The notes: generated from the sequence alone by a model not told the origin. A stretch of 64,000 nt of DNA from Physcomitrium patens (GCF_000002425.4 NC_037266.1:4901443-4965442); one strand, 5' to 3'. Counted from the first letter of the stretch, positions 23,274 to 35,550 are shown. A program made the numbers and translations.

Positions 23274-25160
23274 TGTCATGGTGTCGTGATGTAAGACGAC
23301 TATATAGTGAAATTATAATCAAAATTAAATTTCTAATTAATATCTAATTATCTTGGTTCAATTATAATTTGAGGTATCTAAACATGGCTTTTATAAAAGC
23401 CTCTTGGATTATTTTCTTATCTTAATAGTTAGTAAGTTGAAAGTTACTTAATAATTTTACCTTTTAGATTGTAGAGACTCTTTTATTACCTTAGAAAGAC
23501 CATAAATTAATAAAATCATATTAGAAGAGATGAATAATTAGTATTTTTGATACTAGGATTAAGTTGAGAATAGGGTTGGACTAAAAAATCCTTAAGGTAG
23601 GTTAGATTGATAAGCGGGGGTTGGCCATTTGTGAGACAGAGTCGAAATCAAACCTCTGGCTACAAAAACAACGGCCTAGGGCAAAATAGAGATTTATTTG
23701 AAGTTTTGAGGATAGGATTTGAGAGCTAGCTTGAAGTTCTTTTCAAAGGCATAAGGATTGTTTTTGGAAGGTTTTTGAAGACTTAGCAATTATTATTCAA
23801 AGTTAGGAGTTTGTATTGGTGATTTGGATTTTATATAATGTAATTAGGGCTAGTAATTTTGGCTAGTTCGTGTAATTGGTGTAACATCTATAGTTGAAAA
23901 TTTGATATTATTTGGATTATTGGATGTGCTAAGTGTATAAAAAATTTTGTGATAATCTAATGGCGTGGTTTAGAGATATTTGAATTTTAGCACAAGAGGG
24001 TTTTGGAAGTTGGCAGCTTGAGGTTGGGTAGGATTTCTATGATATCTAAAGATCTATTAGTTGAATCAAAGTGAAATTTAGCATGGTATTGAAGGACTTG
24101 AAGATCAAGCTGCACACCAATTTTGAGACAAAGTTAATGGTTGAAAAGGAAGAAATCATTGCTCGGATTTCTGCTTCACTTTTCAAGTTAGCAATCAAGT
24201 AACATGAGTGCACTTTTTGGAGATTTTTTTCACAATTTGTAAGTTGAATTGGGCTAAAAATTCTTGAACATTTAGAAGACTTACATTGACAATTGTATGA
24301 AATTTTTTATATCAAGTGGACAATCGGATTGGATGTTATAGCTTATTAAAGCTCACTGATTAGGATTGGAAGTGACAAAAAAAATCTAAACTGCTCAAAT
24401 ATGAAAGTAACAAGGTAATTGGGATTTATGTATAGTTAAGTCTATTAAGAAGAGTGTTTTTAGCACTTTTGAATTAAAATTCAAAGTATATTCTTCTCTT
24501 ATGAATAAAACCTATTAAGGTTTCTTGGATAATTACGAAACACAACCTCATTTTCCACAGCTAGGTGCTTGATGCATTCTCAAGCAAGACAATACGTAAT
24601 ACAACAACAAACATATACAAATAAGCTAGTAATCATCTGTATAAATAGATAGAAGTAGATAGAAGTAGGTAAAAATAAGTTAATTTTATAATATCTTTTA
24701 AGAAAGTTTTCTAGAAGCTTTATAGATGCTACTTTGGCTTTATAGATATCCATTATTGACTTTTTGGTTAGAAACTTTATCAATAAGTTAACCATATGCC
24801 ACACATGTTGATAGCTTGAAGAACAAGCTAACTATATAGTAAACATATAGAAAAACTTGCCTTGTAAGTCAAGGCATGTATCCTACAAAGTCAATACATA
24901 TTGGAGGTCTTATAGAACGTCACCACGTAGCCCCTAATTAGATAGTATATATAGAGACAAGAGTGAAGCCTTCTTCACTTTTCTCAACTCTTTTCTTGGT
25001 TCTAGTCTAGTTTGAAGAGTCTCAAGTTTTCTTGTCTTTTGGCAATAAGCCATTTTAGTTTTTTTTTAATATACATACTTCTTTATTTCTATTTTGTCAC
25101 TTTTATTTTGACACAAATTTTATTGGTTTATGCATCATCTTCCAATTCATGTCTTTGACA
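23274..25160 (+). repeat. Element B 5' LTR, interrupted by S2
   Basis: The first 8 bases (TGTCATGG, 23274-23281) are separated from the rest (from about 24607, ACAAACATATACAAATAAGC) by S2. Compare the uninterrupted 3' LTR TGTCATGGACATATACATG at 30958. It ends TTGACA at 25160. Confidence 0.8.
23282..24606 (+). mobile_element. S-family element, copy S2, inside the 5' LTR of element B
   Basis: Starts TGTCGTGATGTAAGACGAC, like S3, and ends CGTAATACAACA (S3: CGTATTACGACA). The left target bases are ATGG. On the right the intact element B LTR predicts ATGGACATATAC, and ACAAACATATAC is found, so a 4-bp duplication with three changes is likely. At 1325 bp it is the shortest copy and lacks the telomere-like array. 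No genes. Confidence 0.72.
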
Positions 25161-25195
25161 GATTGACAAGAGTACACTTACAATATCAGAGCTTT
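25161..25195 (+). promoter_or_regulatory. Primer-binding site region of element B
   Basis: ACAATATCAGAGC (about 25180-25192) is a diverged form of the tRNA-Met PBS core TGGTATCAGAGC. It lies about 20 bp inside the LTR edge; a similar spacing is seen in elements A and D. Confidence 0.6.
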
Positions 25196-25477
25196 GTCTT
25201 TTCTTGATTAAGAGTGGATTATCTCTTTCTCTTGATAAGACATAAGTATATGAGAAGTTACGGATTACCTTCTTCTAAACTGATATTATTTTTAGTATAT
25301 TCTTTGTCCTCAAGTTTTTTCTTCTACTTATCTTGAATGATATTAGATATTTTTCTGAGTATTATTATAGCAGAGCTTATTGAAATAAAGAGTGAAATGG
25401 CACAAATGCAAGAATAATTAAAGAAGTTAATACTTGTGATGTATCAACTTAGCTTACCACAACAAAGATCAATAAAA

Positions 25478-28400
25478 ATGGCAGGAAGTGAGGATATTGA
25501 GATGATTAGAGCTGCCTCAACATTTACACCAAATGATGTCCTTCCATCCATAGTGGAACATCTTTCAAATATCAGATAAGCAAGAGTTGTCCTATTCGAG
25601 AAGTTTGAGGGTATAAGATCCAAATTTGAAGATTTATGAATCAAGTACAACTTGTGATTGAACTTCAACCTCAAAGCTATCCAACTCTAAGATCACAAGT
25701 TAAATTCATTAGTACACTTCTTTCAAATTCAGTACTATCGTGGTTATCATCTTTTTTTGAACGACAAGATCTAATATTGCATAATCTGGAGGCATTATGG
25801 TGGAATTTTGGCCCATGTATGGAGAACATAAAGAAACTTGTGTTGCAACCAATAAGATCCGTATTTTGCAATAAGACAATCAATCTATAATATTATATGC
25901 TTTACAACCTTCACAACTTGCAATTGATATCAAGTAGTATGATATTGCACTTATCAACCAATTTCTCTATAGATTATAATATGAAGTAAAGAAATTCATG
26001 CTCAACTTATTTGATCTTCAATCATTGATTCAAGCAATTGATTTTGCTATGAAATACAACAATTGACTTTTTGAATTTCGATCTGAGAGCTGCATAAGTG
26101 GACCTCAATATTATTACAATTTAATAGCAACACCAATATCTTTTCAATAAATATATTCAAAAGTAGAGGATGTGCAAAATAATGTGATATGTTTTGAACC
26201 TCTTACCAAATAAGAAAAGACTCAATGCTATCAAGAAGGATTGTACTTATATTATATAAAATCTAAATACATTCCTCAATATTATCCAAAGAAGTGACAA
26301 AACCACAAAATGAAGAGCACAGCTATTAAAGAAGACAATGTGTTAAAAAATGAATTTGTCCACCTACAATAAAAATCGTGCGGTTAGAATCTTATACAAT
26401 TTCTAAAATAAGTCCTATCCTTTCTTTAGAATCCTCTCCTTGCTATATAATAGATATATATTTAGGACCTAAAAATTATAAAGCCTTTGCCTTGATATAT
26501 TTAGAAGCCTCAGCTTATTTTTAAGATGTAAAATTTATTAAAAATCATAAAATATCATTAGTACAAAAAATTAAACCTATTCATGTAGAAGTCATAGATA
26601 GTCGTCTATTGTATATTGGAGATGTTACTCATGAAACACTTCCTATAGATGTAGCAATAAATGGTCATAGTAGTTGTAAAATCTTTAATATAATTAGATC
26701 TCACTCTAATCTAATCATTTTAGATTTATTGTGGTTAGAAAAATATAATCCTTGCATAGATTGGATTTTTTATATTCTTAACTTTTCTAAAAGTATAATT
26801 AAGAGTGAAATTAATCTAGTAAAAAGTCATAAGTCTAGCACAATAAAACTTATATTTGTAAATGTGATAACTTTCTAGCATGCTGCAAAAAAATGATCAC
26901 CTTGTGTCATTTACATCACATCTATTTCTAATGATGCAAAGACTTCAAGTAGCATTTCAATCCAATATTAAAAGTTTTAAGATACATTTGAGAAGAAGAA
27001 TGTAGATACTTTTTCAAAACATTGTACCTATAACAACTCAATTGACCTTCAAGAAGGTGTACAACTAATATTTGGACCAACCTATAGTTTATCACAAAAT
27101 GAATTACCTGAACTCCAGAAATATATTGAAGAAAATTTAGTTAAGAATTTCATACGCCATTCTAAATCATCGAGAGAAGCTCCAATCTTATTTGTGAAGA
27201 AGAAAGATGGATCATTGAAGATGTGTGTTGATTATCGAAGACTCAATAAGATCACCATCAAGAATAAATATCCTCTATCTTTAATATCCAAACTTCTCAA
27301 TCAATTGAATCAAGCTAAGATCTATACAAAAATAGATCTACAGGGAGTATACAATCTAGTACGTATTAAAAAAAGAGATGAATGGAAGAGTGTATTTTGA
27401 ACAAGGTATGGACATTTTGAATACAACATCATGCCTTTTGGACTTACAAATGCACCGACAGCTTTTCAACATCAAATGAATGATATTTTTTAAGAGTTTT
27501 TGGATGATTTTGTTATTTATTATCTAGACAACATCTTGATCTATTCTAAGAATACAGATGAACATGAACTTCATGTTTGTTGAGTATTACAAAAATTAAG
27601 AGATGAAGGATTCTATGCCACGATAAAAAAGTGTATATTCCACACTACTCAAGTCAACTTCTTAGGATACATCATTTCAAATGATAGACTTGAGATAGAT
27701 CTTAAGAAAGTTCAAACTATTATGGATCGAAAGATTCTAAAAATGGTAAGAGATGTCCAATATTTTTTGGACTTTGCCAACTATTAGCATATCTTTATAA
27801 AAAAACTTTTTTTGAATTACAGCCTGACTTACACATTTGACTTGCAAAGACAAACTCAAATGGAACAAAGAAGCTGAAGCATCTTTTGAAGCTTTGAAGT
27901 CGGCCTTTATTTTTATACCAATCTTATATTACATCAACTTTTCTAAGGTATTTTTTATGAAAATAGATACATTTGAATTTGCTTTGAGTGCCATATTATC
28001 ACAAATAGGAATAAACAATAAACTTCACTTAGTAGCTTTTCATTCCAAAAAAATTTTAGCAACCGAGATTAACTATGAAATCCACAACAAAGAGCTTCTT
28101 ATAATTGTAGATTCATTTTTAAAATGACATCATCATCTAGAAGGCACTTTCAATCTAGACTTTATGTATACGAATCTTAAGAATCTTGAGTACGTCATAT
28201 CAACACATGTTTTGAATTATTGCCAAGCTCGTTGGAACATGTCTTTATCAAGATTTGATTTCAAGATCACGTATCAACTTGAAAAATAACAAGATTTGTC
28301 AAATTTCTTTTCTGGACATTCTTATCTTGCACCAAAAGTATGAGATGCATCTTTTGATCAACAAAGAATGATTCTTTTGAAGCCAGAGTATTTTTATCTT

Positions 28401-29860
28401 CGAGTAATGAAATCAACATTGACTGTTAATTCCACCCTTGTAAAACAAATCCAATCAAGTATGTCTTTTGATCCTCTTGTTGATAATATCAAGAATCCTT
28501 CTTTTAAATGTCATGATACTTCTAAGTTTGAATTCAAAAACAACATATTCTATTTTGAAGGTTGATTATTTGTTCCAAAAAGAGAAGTACAATTATGTGT
28601 TTTTCAAGCACATCATGACTTTTGAGCAGCAAGACATTTTGGATACAACAAGACTTTGGAGCTCATATCTAGATATTTTTGGTGGCCACAAATGTGGAGG
28701 GGTATGAAAGACTTTGTTCAATCATGCAATATTTTTTCAAGTTCAAAAACTCCTTGTCATCGACTTTACAGACTTCTTCAACCATTACTCATTCCAAAAC
28801 AATCAATGTCTTCTATTTCTATGGATTTCATTTTAGATCTTCTAATCTTAGATTTTTATGACTCTATATTTATGATAGTAGATTATTTTACCAAAATGGA
28901 ATATTTTGTACCATGTACAAAATCTATCACAGGTGAAAAAATAACTAAAGTCTTTCTTGACAACATCTATCGCTATTATAGATTATCCAAAGATGTTATA
29001 TCAGATAGAGGAATTCAATTTGTATCAAGATTTTAGCTCATTCTTTTTAAGATTCTAAAATTAAATATAAAACTATCTTCGACATTCTATCCTCAAATTG
29101 ATGGATAAATAAAATGTATTAATGAAGTTTTGGAGTAATATATAAGATGTACCATCAACTACCAACAAGATGATTGGACAACTCTTTTATCATTGGTAGA
29201 GTTTGCTTATAATAACACAATACATTCTTCTACAAAATACACTTTTTTTTGCCAATTATGGTTATCATCTACAGCTTGATACCTTTGATTTTTCAAAAGT
29301 TGATAATCCTACAACAGAAGATTTGGCAAATTGTTTGTCAAAGCTACATACAATAATGAAGGCGTAGTTAAAAAAAGCTCAAGAACAACAAAAGGTCAAT
29401 GCGGATGTCTATCAAAAGAAAAAACCACCATTCTATATAGGTAACAAAGTATGGTTACTTCATTGCAATATCATGACTACTCATTCTTATGACAAGTTGA
29501 ACTATCATAGGCTTGGACCATTTTCTATTTTTCCATAAATCAATCCAATTGTATATCATTTACACCTATCGAAATTAATGAAAATCCATCCAATATTCTA
29601 TGTGTCTCTTCTTGAACCATACAGACTATGGACATACCAAAAAGAAGACAAGTGTTACCTCCTCCTATAGAAGTGGATAATAATAAAGAATTTGAAGTAG
29701 AAGAAGTTTTAGACTCAAGGCAATGCCAAAATAAGTTGAAATATCTTATTCATTGATATAGATACAATATTAGTGAATGCACATAGAAGCCAGCAAAGAA
29801 TCTTGTAAATACAATAAAGAAGGTGGAGGCTTTTCATGATCGACATCCATAAAAATCAAG
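25478..29860 (+). pseudogene. Element B gag-pol, decayed
   Basis: Gag starts near 25478 (ATGGCAGGAAGTGAGG). The protease region ends with LDLLWLEKYNPCIDW (about 26760). RT spans 27100-27830 with [19 protein letters not shown] and MPFGLTNAP; the catalytic motif at 27518-27532 reads YYLDN, with the second Asp changed to Asn. RNase H is at 27837-28300. The integrase core begins near 28780 with IVDYFTKM and SDRG, and its glutamate is near 29125 (INEVLE). The chromodomain at about 29680-29850 reads EFEVEEVLDSRQCQNKLKYL, then stops. About a dozen in-frame stops are visible. A chromodomain at the integrase end defines the chromovirus branch. Confidence 0.82.
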
Positions 29861-29914
29861 ATGAAGACCTTGTCTATAAAAGAAAGAAGATCTGGACAAG
29901 ATAACATTTTATTT

Positions 29915-30199
29915 TCAATGCTTGTTTATAGCTTCTTTGTATTTGTGACGTTGAGAAGATAGAGAATCAACAACCAGTGGATTTAACTGAAGAGCCTTCG
30001 TTTGCTGTCCTATCGGAAGAGACATTGTGATTGTCACAACCTTCAAGACAATACAATTGAGATGAAGATCCTCAAGAACGACATGTTTTTCTTTGAATAG
30101 ATGGCGAGATATAATGGGTTTAGTATCATGACCTAGGAAGAGATTCCTGATGTTTGATAATTTTATTAAAGGTAGGAACAACTCCTCACGATGTTTCAA
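29915..30199 (-). other. Antisense ORF between chromodomain and 3' LTR of element B
   Basis: A 94-codon frame on the strand opposite to the element, containing LFLGHDTKPIISRHLFKE and LEDLHLNCIVLKVVTITMSL. The same region of element A has a related but broken frame near 12910-13090. No recognised domain. Some plant gypsy elements carry antisense ORFs in this position, but the match may merely reflect shared DNA ancestry. Confidence 0.35.
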
Positions 30200-30957
30200 A
30201 TATTTAATTTGAAGGAAGTTATGAAGGCCTCAATAATGACCAAATAGAGGGTGGTCTTCTCATCCTAGTATGGGACATTATCAATAGTTGAGATTTCCTA
30301 TCAACCATCTGTCAAGGATAAGAACTCAATGAAAAGGCAATTCAGACAAGTGAGCCTTCACTTCAAAAAAGATAAAAAAATATAAATAAACAAGTATGTA
30401 TATTGAAAGAGAAATTGGGATGGCTATTTCCAAAAGACAAGAAAATTAGAAACCCTTGAAACTAGACTAGAAACAAGAAAGGAGTTGAGAAGAGTGAAGA
30501 AGGCTTCACTCTTGTCTCTATATATAATATCTAACTAGGGGCTACATGGCGACATTCTATAGGACCTCCAATATGTATTGACTTTGTAGGACACATGCCT
30601 TAACTTACAAGGTAAGTTTTTCTACTTGTGGGCCATATAGTTAGCTTGGTCTTCAAGCTAACAACATGTGTGGCACATGGCCAACTTGTTGACCATGTTT
30701 CTAATCCAAAAAGTCAATTAAAGACACCTATGAAGTCAAAGCAACGTCTATATAGCTTCTAAGAAGCTTCCATATCAAATACTATAGAATTAATTTACTT
30801 TTACCTACTTGTATATGTAATTATGAGTATATCCGTGACACCTTCTTTAAAGAGAACAAAGATCTAAGTATGTAGCAAATATAATTTGTCGCATTGTAGA
30901 TTTTTTCAACATATGATGACTACTCCTCGTGGAACTTGTCCCTAAAAGAGAAGGTAA

Positions 30958-31515
30958 TGTCATGGACATATACATGTAAGCCAATAATTATCTATATAAG
31001 TAGGTAGAAGTAGATAGAAGTAGGTAAAAATAAGTTGATTCTATAATATCTTCTAGGGAAGCTTCTTAAAAGCTTTGTAGACATTGTTTTGACTTTATAG
31101 GTATCCATTATTGACTTTTAGGTTAAAAAATTTGTCAACAAGTTAACCATGTGCCACACATGTTGGTAGCTTGAAGAACAAGCTAACTTTGTGGCGAACA
31201 TATCAAAAAACTTGCCTTGTAAGTCAAGGCATGTATCCTACAAAGTCAACACAAATTAAAGGTTCTATAGAACATTGCCATGTAGCCCCTAGTTAGATAC
31301 TATATATAAAAACAAGAATGAAGCCCTCTTTACTTTTGTCAACTCCTTTCTTGGTTCTAGTCTAGTTTCAAGAGTCTCAAGTTTTCTTATCTTTTGATAA
31401 TAAGCCATTCTAGTTTTTTTTTAATATACGTACTTTCTTATTTCTATTTTTTCACTTTTTCTTTGACATGGATTTCATTGGTTTATGCATCACTTTTTAA
31501 TTCATGTCCTTGATA
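30958..31515 (+). repeat. Element B 3' LTR
   Basis: Begins TGTCATGGACATATAC directly after the purine stretch AAAAGAGAAGG (the PPT, about 30944-30954) and matches 24607-25160. It ends CTTGATA, followed by element C gag sequence. Confidence 0.82.
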
Positions 31516-31902
31516 GGAATTCAAGCAATTCTAATCATCTCTATATTTTCACTTCCAACCAATCTTATTATTATTTGTGGTGATAAATTAAGTTGATACA
31601 TTACAAGAATTAACTCCCTTATGTATTCTTATATTTATGCTAATGCATCCTTTATAAATATAAGCACACATAAGTTATGCTATAAAAATATAATAAAAAA
31701 AATTAAAAAAAAATGTCTAATATCACTTTGGATAAGTTAAAGCAAGAACTCAAAAACAAAGAAAGTTTTAAAAACAATATTAATCTAGAAGTAGATAATC
31801 GACAACTTTTGATGTAGTTGTATTAAATAGAGAAAAAGAAATAATATTTTCTTTATAAAAAAAAGACAAAACTTTGATATTGTAAGTGAATTCTTGTCAA
31901 TT

Positions 31903-32110
31903 TGTTAAGAATAAGAATTAAAATAATATAATTAAATATATAGAATGTGTCTCAAAAAAATGATATAAAAAGAATGATATAATCTATATATATAAAAGAA
32001 AAAACTATAATTGCTATTGCCAAAAATTTAAAAAAACTAAAAACTCTTGAAACTAGACTAGAAGTAAAAAAAGAGTTGATGAAAGTGAAAAAGGCCTCAC
32101 TCTTGCATCC

Positions 32111-32158
<48 letters not shown>

Positions 32159-32455
32159 GATGCTATGTATCAATGTTTAATACATTAAGCTATTATATCA
32201 TTTAATACATGTTCAACTTAAAAGATATATATCTAACTTGTAAAGTAAGTATCTAATATATCCACTATATGTCTAACTTGTTGGCCAAGTTTTTAACCTA
32301 CTAATCATCTACAAATATTTTTAAAGTCAAATCCACGTCTATAAAGCTTCTAAGAAGTTTGTCTATAAGATATTATTAAATTTACATATTTCTTCTTATT
32401 TCTATATAACTCCTCTTATCTAAGTAATTATTAAAATTAAAATATTCATGATACA
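31903..32455 (-). repeat. Element C 5' LTR
   Basis: A strongly diverged copy of the A/B LTRs on the minus strand. It keeps blocks such as AAACTCTTGAAACTAGACTAG and TTGGCCAAGTTTTTAACC. A TA microsatellite interrupts it at about 32112-32152. A degenerate PBS lies just left, near 31870-31885. Confidence 0.68.
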
Positions 32456-33395
32456 AATTTACTAAAAATAAGAAATCTTATCAATATCACATTAGTTGCT
32501 TTAGTTGAATCAATTATTTGCTACTATAATTAATTATTATTGTATACATAATATTATTCACATGACATTTTTAAAATTTTCTTTTTTTTATTTAGATCTA
32601 TATTTTTCTTTTTAGAAAGATTTTTGTTTAAATCATAGAAATTATCAATAAAAAATCACTTTAATTTAAATGTCAACCTTATGCATCAATTTTTTGATAT
32701 GTCTTCTCTTCATCATATTATAAAAATTACCATTGTTCTTTAAGTTTATTCAAGCCTTTTATCTCCAACTCAAGTTGATTTAGATTCTATGTTCTTTGGT
32801 AGTGAATTATTCCTCAATTCTATTCATCTTTATTTAAATAGATATTACTTTAAAAAAATTACAAGATAGCTTAGTTCAAAAGGCTTGTATCATTCTAAGC
32901 ATCTTAAGATTATTTAATCACTTAGTATTTTAACCAACTAAAAATGGATTAAAAATAAAAAATAATCTTAATAATATTTATAATAAATAAAATTAATAAG
33001 AATTTATTAAAATAAATTATTTAATTTAGTATTTTTTTTAATTATATTTATGGAATTTAATTTGACATGTTATCTATAAATATAGTTATCTTTTTATTTT
33101 TTCATAATTTTTATTTGATTCATCATAATATTATATATAATAAAAAATAAAAAATATAATAAAAAAATATTTTAAAATTATTTTATGAAGTATTTAGCTT
33201 ATTTAAAAGAATTTAGATTCATAAAAGTCTGATTTAATAAAATCTTTATTATCCATATAAATATAATATTCATACCATGACAATTTTTACTACAACCATC
33301 ACAACTTATCATCTACCACATGTAATTATAATTTTTTCTAATGCCACCACAAGCTGCCTTACACTTATATTTTATACCACAAATATACTTTTTAG

Positions 33396-33435
<40 letters not shown>

Positions 33436-33568
33436 TATAGATATAATATATTCTATTCATAGTCATGTACATTAATAATATTTTATAATGTTTGGTGACA
33501 TTACTAAAAATTATAATGACATGTGATATATGGCAAGTTGTGGTTGGATGAGTAAACACTATGGTAAC
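32456..33568. other. AT-rich DNA with a (TA)n run
   Basis: No gene recognised. A TA microsatellite lies at about 33399-33432. About 80 bp near 32756 weakly resembles 19694-19790. Confidence 0.45.
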
Positions 33569-33869
33569 TGTAGAGATTATTAAATGTAGCCGGCACTCTC
33601 CATAATATTTATTGTAGACTACAATAAATACTATAGCTACAATATTTAGAGTCTAGTGGAGAAGTACTGTTTATCCTCTCTCCTTGTCTCTTCTTGTATA
33701 CAAGATACAACCAGATCAATAGATTTTTATGTGTGAAGCTCTATCTCCTTAGAAACCCTCTTGTATATATGACTTACTACTACTCATGTGTGTGTGTATT
33801 ACTTACTATTACTCTTGTGTATGTGTATTACTTACTATTATTTTTGTGTCTTTCTAAACATTCTCAATA
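33569..33869 (+). repeat. Element F 5' LTR
   Basis: Matches 45680-45947, sharing ATTAAATGTAGCCG, ACAATATTTAGAGTCTAGT and CTTTCTAAACATTCTCAATA. It has an extra run of TGTG/CTTACTATTACTCT repeats. A copia-like primer site ATTATCAACACG follows. Confidence 0.82.
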
Positions 33870-34276
33870 CATTATCAACACGACTCTCTTCTACACACTC
33901 TCACAATTTTTTTTTTCTTTTTTTTTTTTTGCTATAAACTTGACTCTTCAAACTTATTGTTACTCTTGCTTAGTGTCTACTTCATGATCTTGCTACTCTT
34001 CTTGTTGACCCCTCATATATTAGCTACTTGCTTAGAGTACTTGTTCCACTCTCTGCCCTGCTTGTTTAGAATACTTGCCTAGAATACATTATCCAGCCCA
34101 GCTTCATCCTAGCTTGCTCTTTGGTGTGTACCGTGCCTGCCGCCAAACACTCGCTGAGCTGCCGCCAAATTTCTTCCAAACTATTATCGAACTACTGCCA
34201 AATTGCTGCCAAATCTGTCGCTGCCACCTACTTGTCATCGTTGACGTTGACATTGCCACCCATCCTTCAGGCGTTG
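33870..34276 (+). other. Element F leader, first part, with cytosine-rich repeats
   Basis: Untranslated leader. A T run lies near 33908-33932. From about 34130 the sequence is rich in CTGCCGCC and CTGCCAAA repeats. It resumes after element D at 40690 with similar GCCCGCCCCTGCCATC repeats, up to about 40860. Confidence 0.55.
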
Positions 34277-34773
34277 TGTCACGGACAAAGAAATACAAAA
34301 TCGAGATCTAATAAGAAGTTCAAGAAGAATTGACAAGAATTAGATTAATCAGATGAATACAAGAACAACACCAGAGAGGTGAACTAAAGCTCCAAGAGAT
34401 GTGTTGTCGAGACTGAAGAACTCTTCAGCCTCGATTCCAATATATACTTCTATTTAGGAAGCTTCTCCACTAACTTCTATCAACTAGGAAGCTTCTAGAA
34501 GGTTTCAGAGACTTGTTCTAGAAGGTTCTAGAAACTTGTCTCTAGAAGGTTCTAAGGACTATGTCCCTAACATCTTCTACTAACTAAGAAGCTTCTAGAA
34601 GGTTCCAGAGACTTGCTTCTAGAAGGTTCTAGAAACTTGTCTCTAGAAGGTTCTAAGGACTATGTCCCTAACATCTTCTACTAACTAAGAAGCTTCTAGA
34701 AGGTTCCAGAGACTTACTTCTAGAAGGCTCTAGAATTTGTCGCTAGAAGGTTCTAAGGACTATGTCCCTAACA
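34277..34773 (-). repeat. Element D 3' LTR (three 100-bp units)
   Basis: 497 bp, ends TGTCACGGAC and CCCTAACA (plus strand). Three tandem units of about 100 bp lie at 34474-34573, 34574-34674 and 34675-34773. Each contains GAA and TTC triplets alternating at 5-bp spacing. The unique part toward 34277 carries the TATA box and transcribed R/U5 region. Confidence 0.9.
34438..34534 (-). promoter_or_regulatory. LTR promoter: TATA box with heat-shock-element motifs
   Basis: On the minus strand a TATA box (GTATATATTGG, about 34438-34447) is preceded by GAAGCTTC at 34458-34465 and then by a repeat unit with TTCTAGAAGGTTCTAGAA at 34516-34533. That is four alternating heat-shock-factor units (TTC-nn-GAA-nn-TTC-nn-GAA). 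Three or more such units define a canonical heat shock element. Heat induction is inferred, not shown. Confidence 0.65.
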
Positions 34774-35369
34774 TCACCTCTTCCTTTAGCTTCGAGGTCT
34801 CTGAGAAGCAATGTTGTTGTTAATCAGTACCAATGTAAGAAAATGAAGATCTGTCACATAATGTCTGCTATGAATTCCAACTGTTGTTCACGAGGCAAGT
34901 GGTTCATCGGCCTTTGAAGCCAAAGGTAGTGGCCCACTCCTTCGACTTCTGACCAAGCATGAACTTCCATGTCTTCATTGTGAAATTGTCATGCAAACAC
35001 ACCTTCTGGCTGACCATCGTAAGCAGGTTCGAACTCAAATACAATCACCAGTGATCGGTTACTCGGTATCCTCCGTCGTCGTCATGTTGTAGGCAGTTCT
35101 TCATCTCGAGGTTGCCTTCGTGAGCTAGTCGGTTGAGATAATCTGATTGGTATAGTATCTATCTCTTGGCTATCCATATCAGAAGACCAAACTATGGCTA
35201 TTGAAAAAAATTCTACTTTAACTTGGAGAAAATAACTACATCAACTACGAATTTTGGTGGTGCTCTCCCTCTTTCTTATATTCTTGGGTGAACAAGCTTC
35301 AAAAGGAAGCTATTGTCGAACCGGCTTAGGTTTATGAGGATGTTGTTGATGAAATTCTTGTACCTTTTG

Positions 35370-35550
35370 TGGCACATTGGCGAGATTTTCAGCTTCCTCC
35401 CACGTTCACTCATTAATGTCGTACCCGCACCAATGAACAAGATACTCCAACTTGCCCCACCTTTGCCGTGAATCCAACACCTTTTCAACCTCGTATTCCT
35501 TGTGGTTCTTGATCTGAATACTAGGTGGCGGACATTGCACTCTTTCAAGA
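35370..35550 (-). pseudogene. Element D chromodomain
   Basis: Minus strand: EYEVEKVLDSRQRWGKLEYL, then VHWCGYDINE, a stop, and TWEEAENLANVPQKVQEFH. This is the standard chromodomain pattern with its aromatic residues. It targets integration to particular chromatin in chromoviruses. One in-frame TGA is present. Confidence 0.8.

Larger units (their letters stand above)
23274..31515 (+). mobile_element. Element B: Ty3/gypsy chromovirus, full length, inside element C
   Basis: Starts TGTCATGG at 23274 and ends CTTGATA at 31515. The flanks GGTAT (23269-23273) and GGAAT (31516-31520) form a 5-bp duplication with one mismatch, and element C gag continues on each side. Internal order is LTR, tRNA-Met PBS, gag, protease, RT, RNase H, integrase, chromodomain, PPT, LTR. 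The 5' LTR is interrupted 8 bp from its tip by S2. Stops and a YLDN in place of YLDD in RT show that it is dead. Confidence 0.85.
19925..32455 (-). mobile_element. Element C: decayed chromovirus, split by later insertions
   Basis: Pieces of one minus-strand element lie at about 19925-22078, 22616-23273 and 31516-32455. They are collinear with element A: 20040-20280 matches A 14450-14690, 21900-22080 matches the A zinc-knuckle region, 22640-23270 matches A gag, and 31516-31700 continues that gag to its start. Rejoining across element B fits the gag order and the duplicated GGTAT/GGAAT. The right LTR is at 31903-32455. The integrase core, chromodomain and left LTR were not found, so it is truncated at its 3' end. 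Confidence 0.72.

Noticed and set aside
33277..33462. Plus-strand frame ending in Tyr-Ile repeats
   Set aside because: The tail is a translated TA microsatellite.
34474..34773. Regular 100-bp repeats that could suggest a CRISPR-like array
   Set aside because: The units are tandem without unique spacers, lie inside paired LTRs and are part of an LTR promoter.
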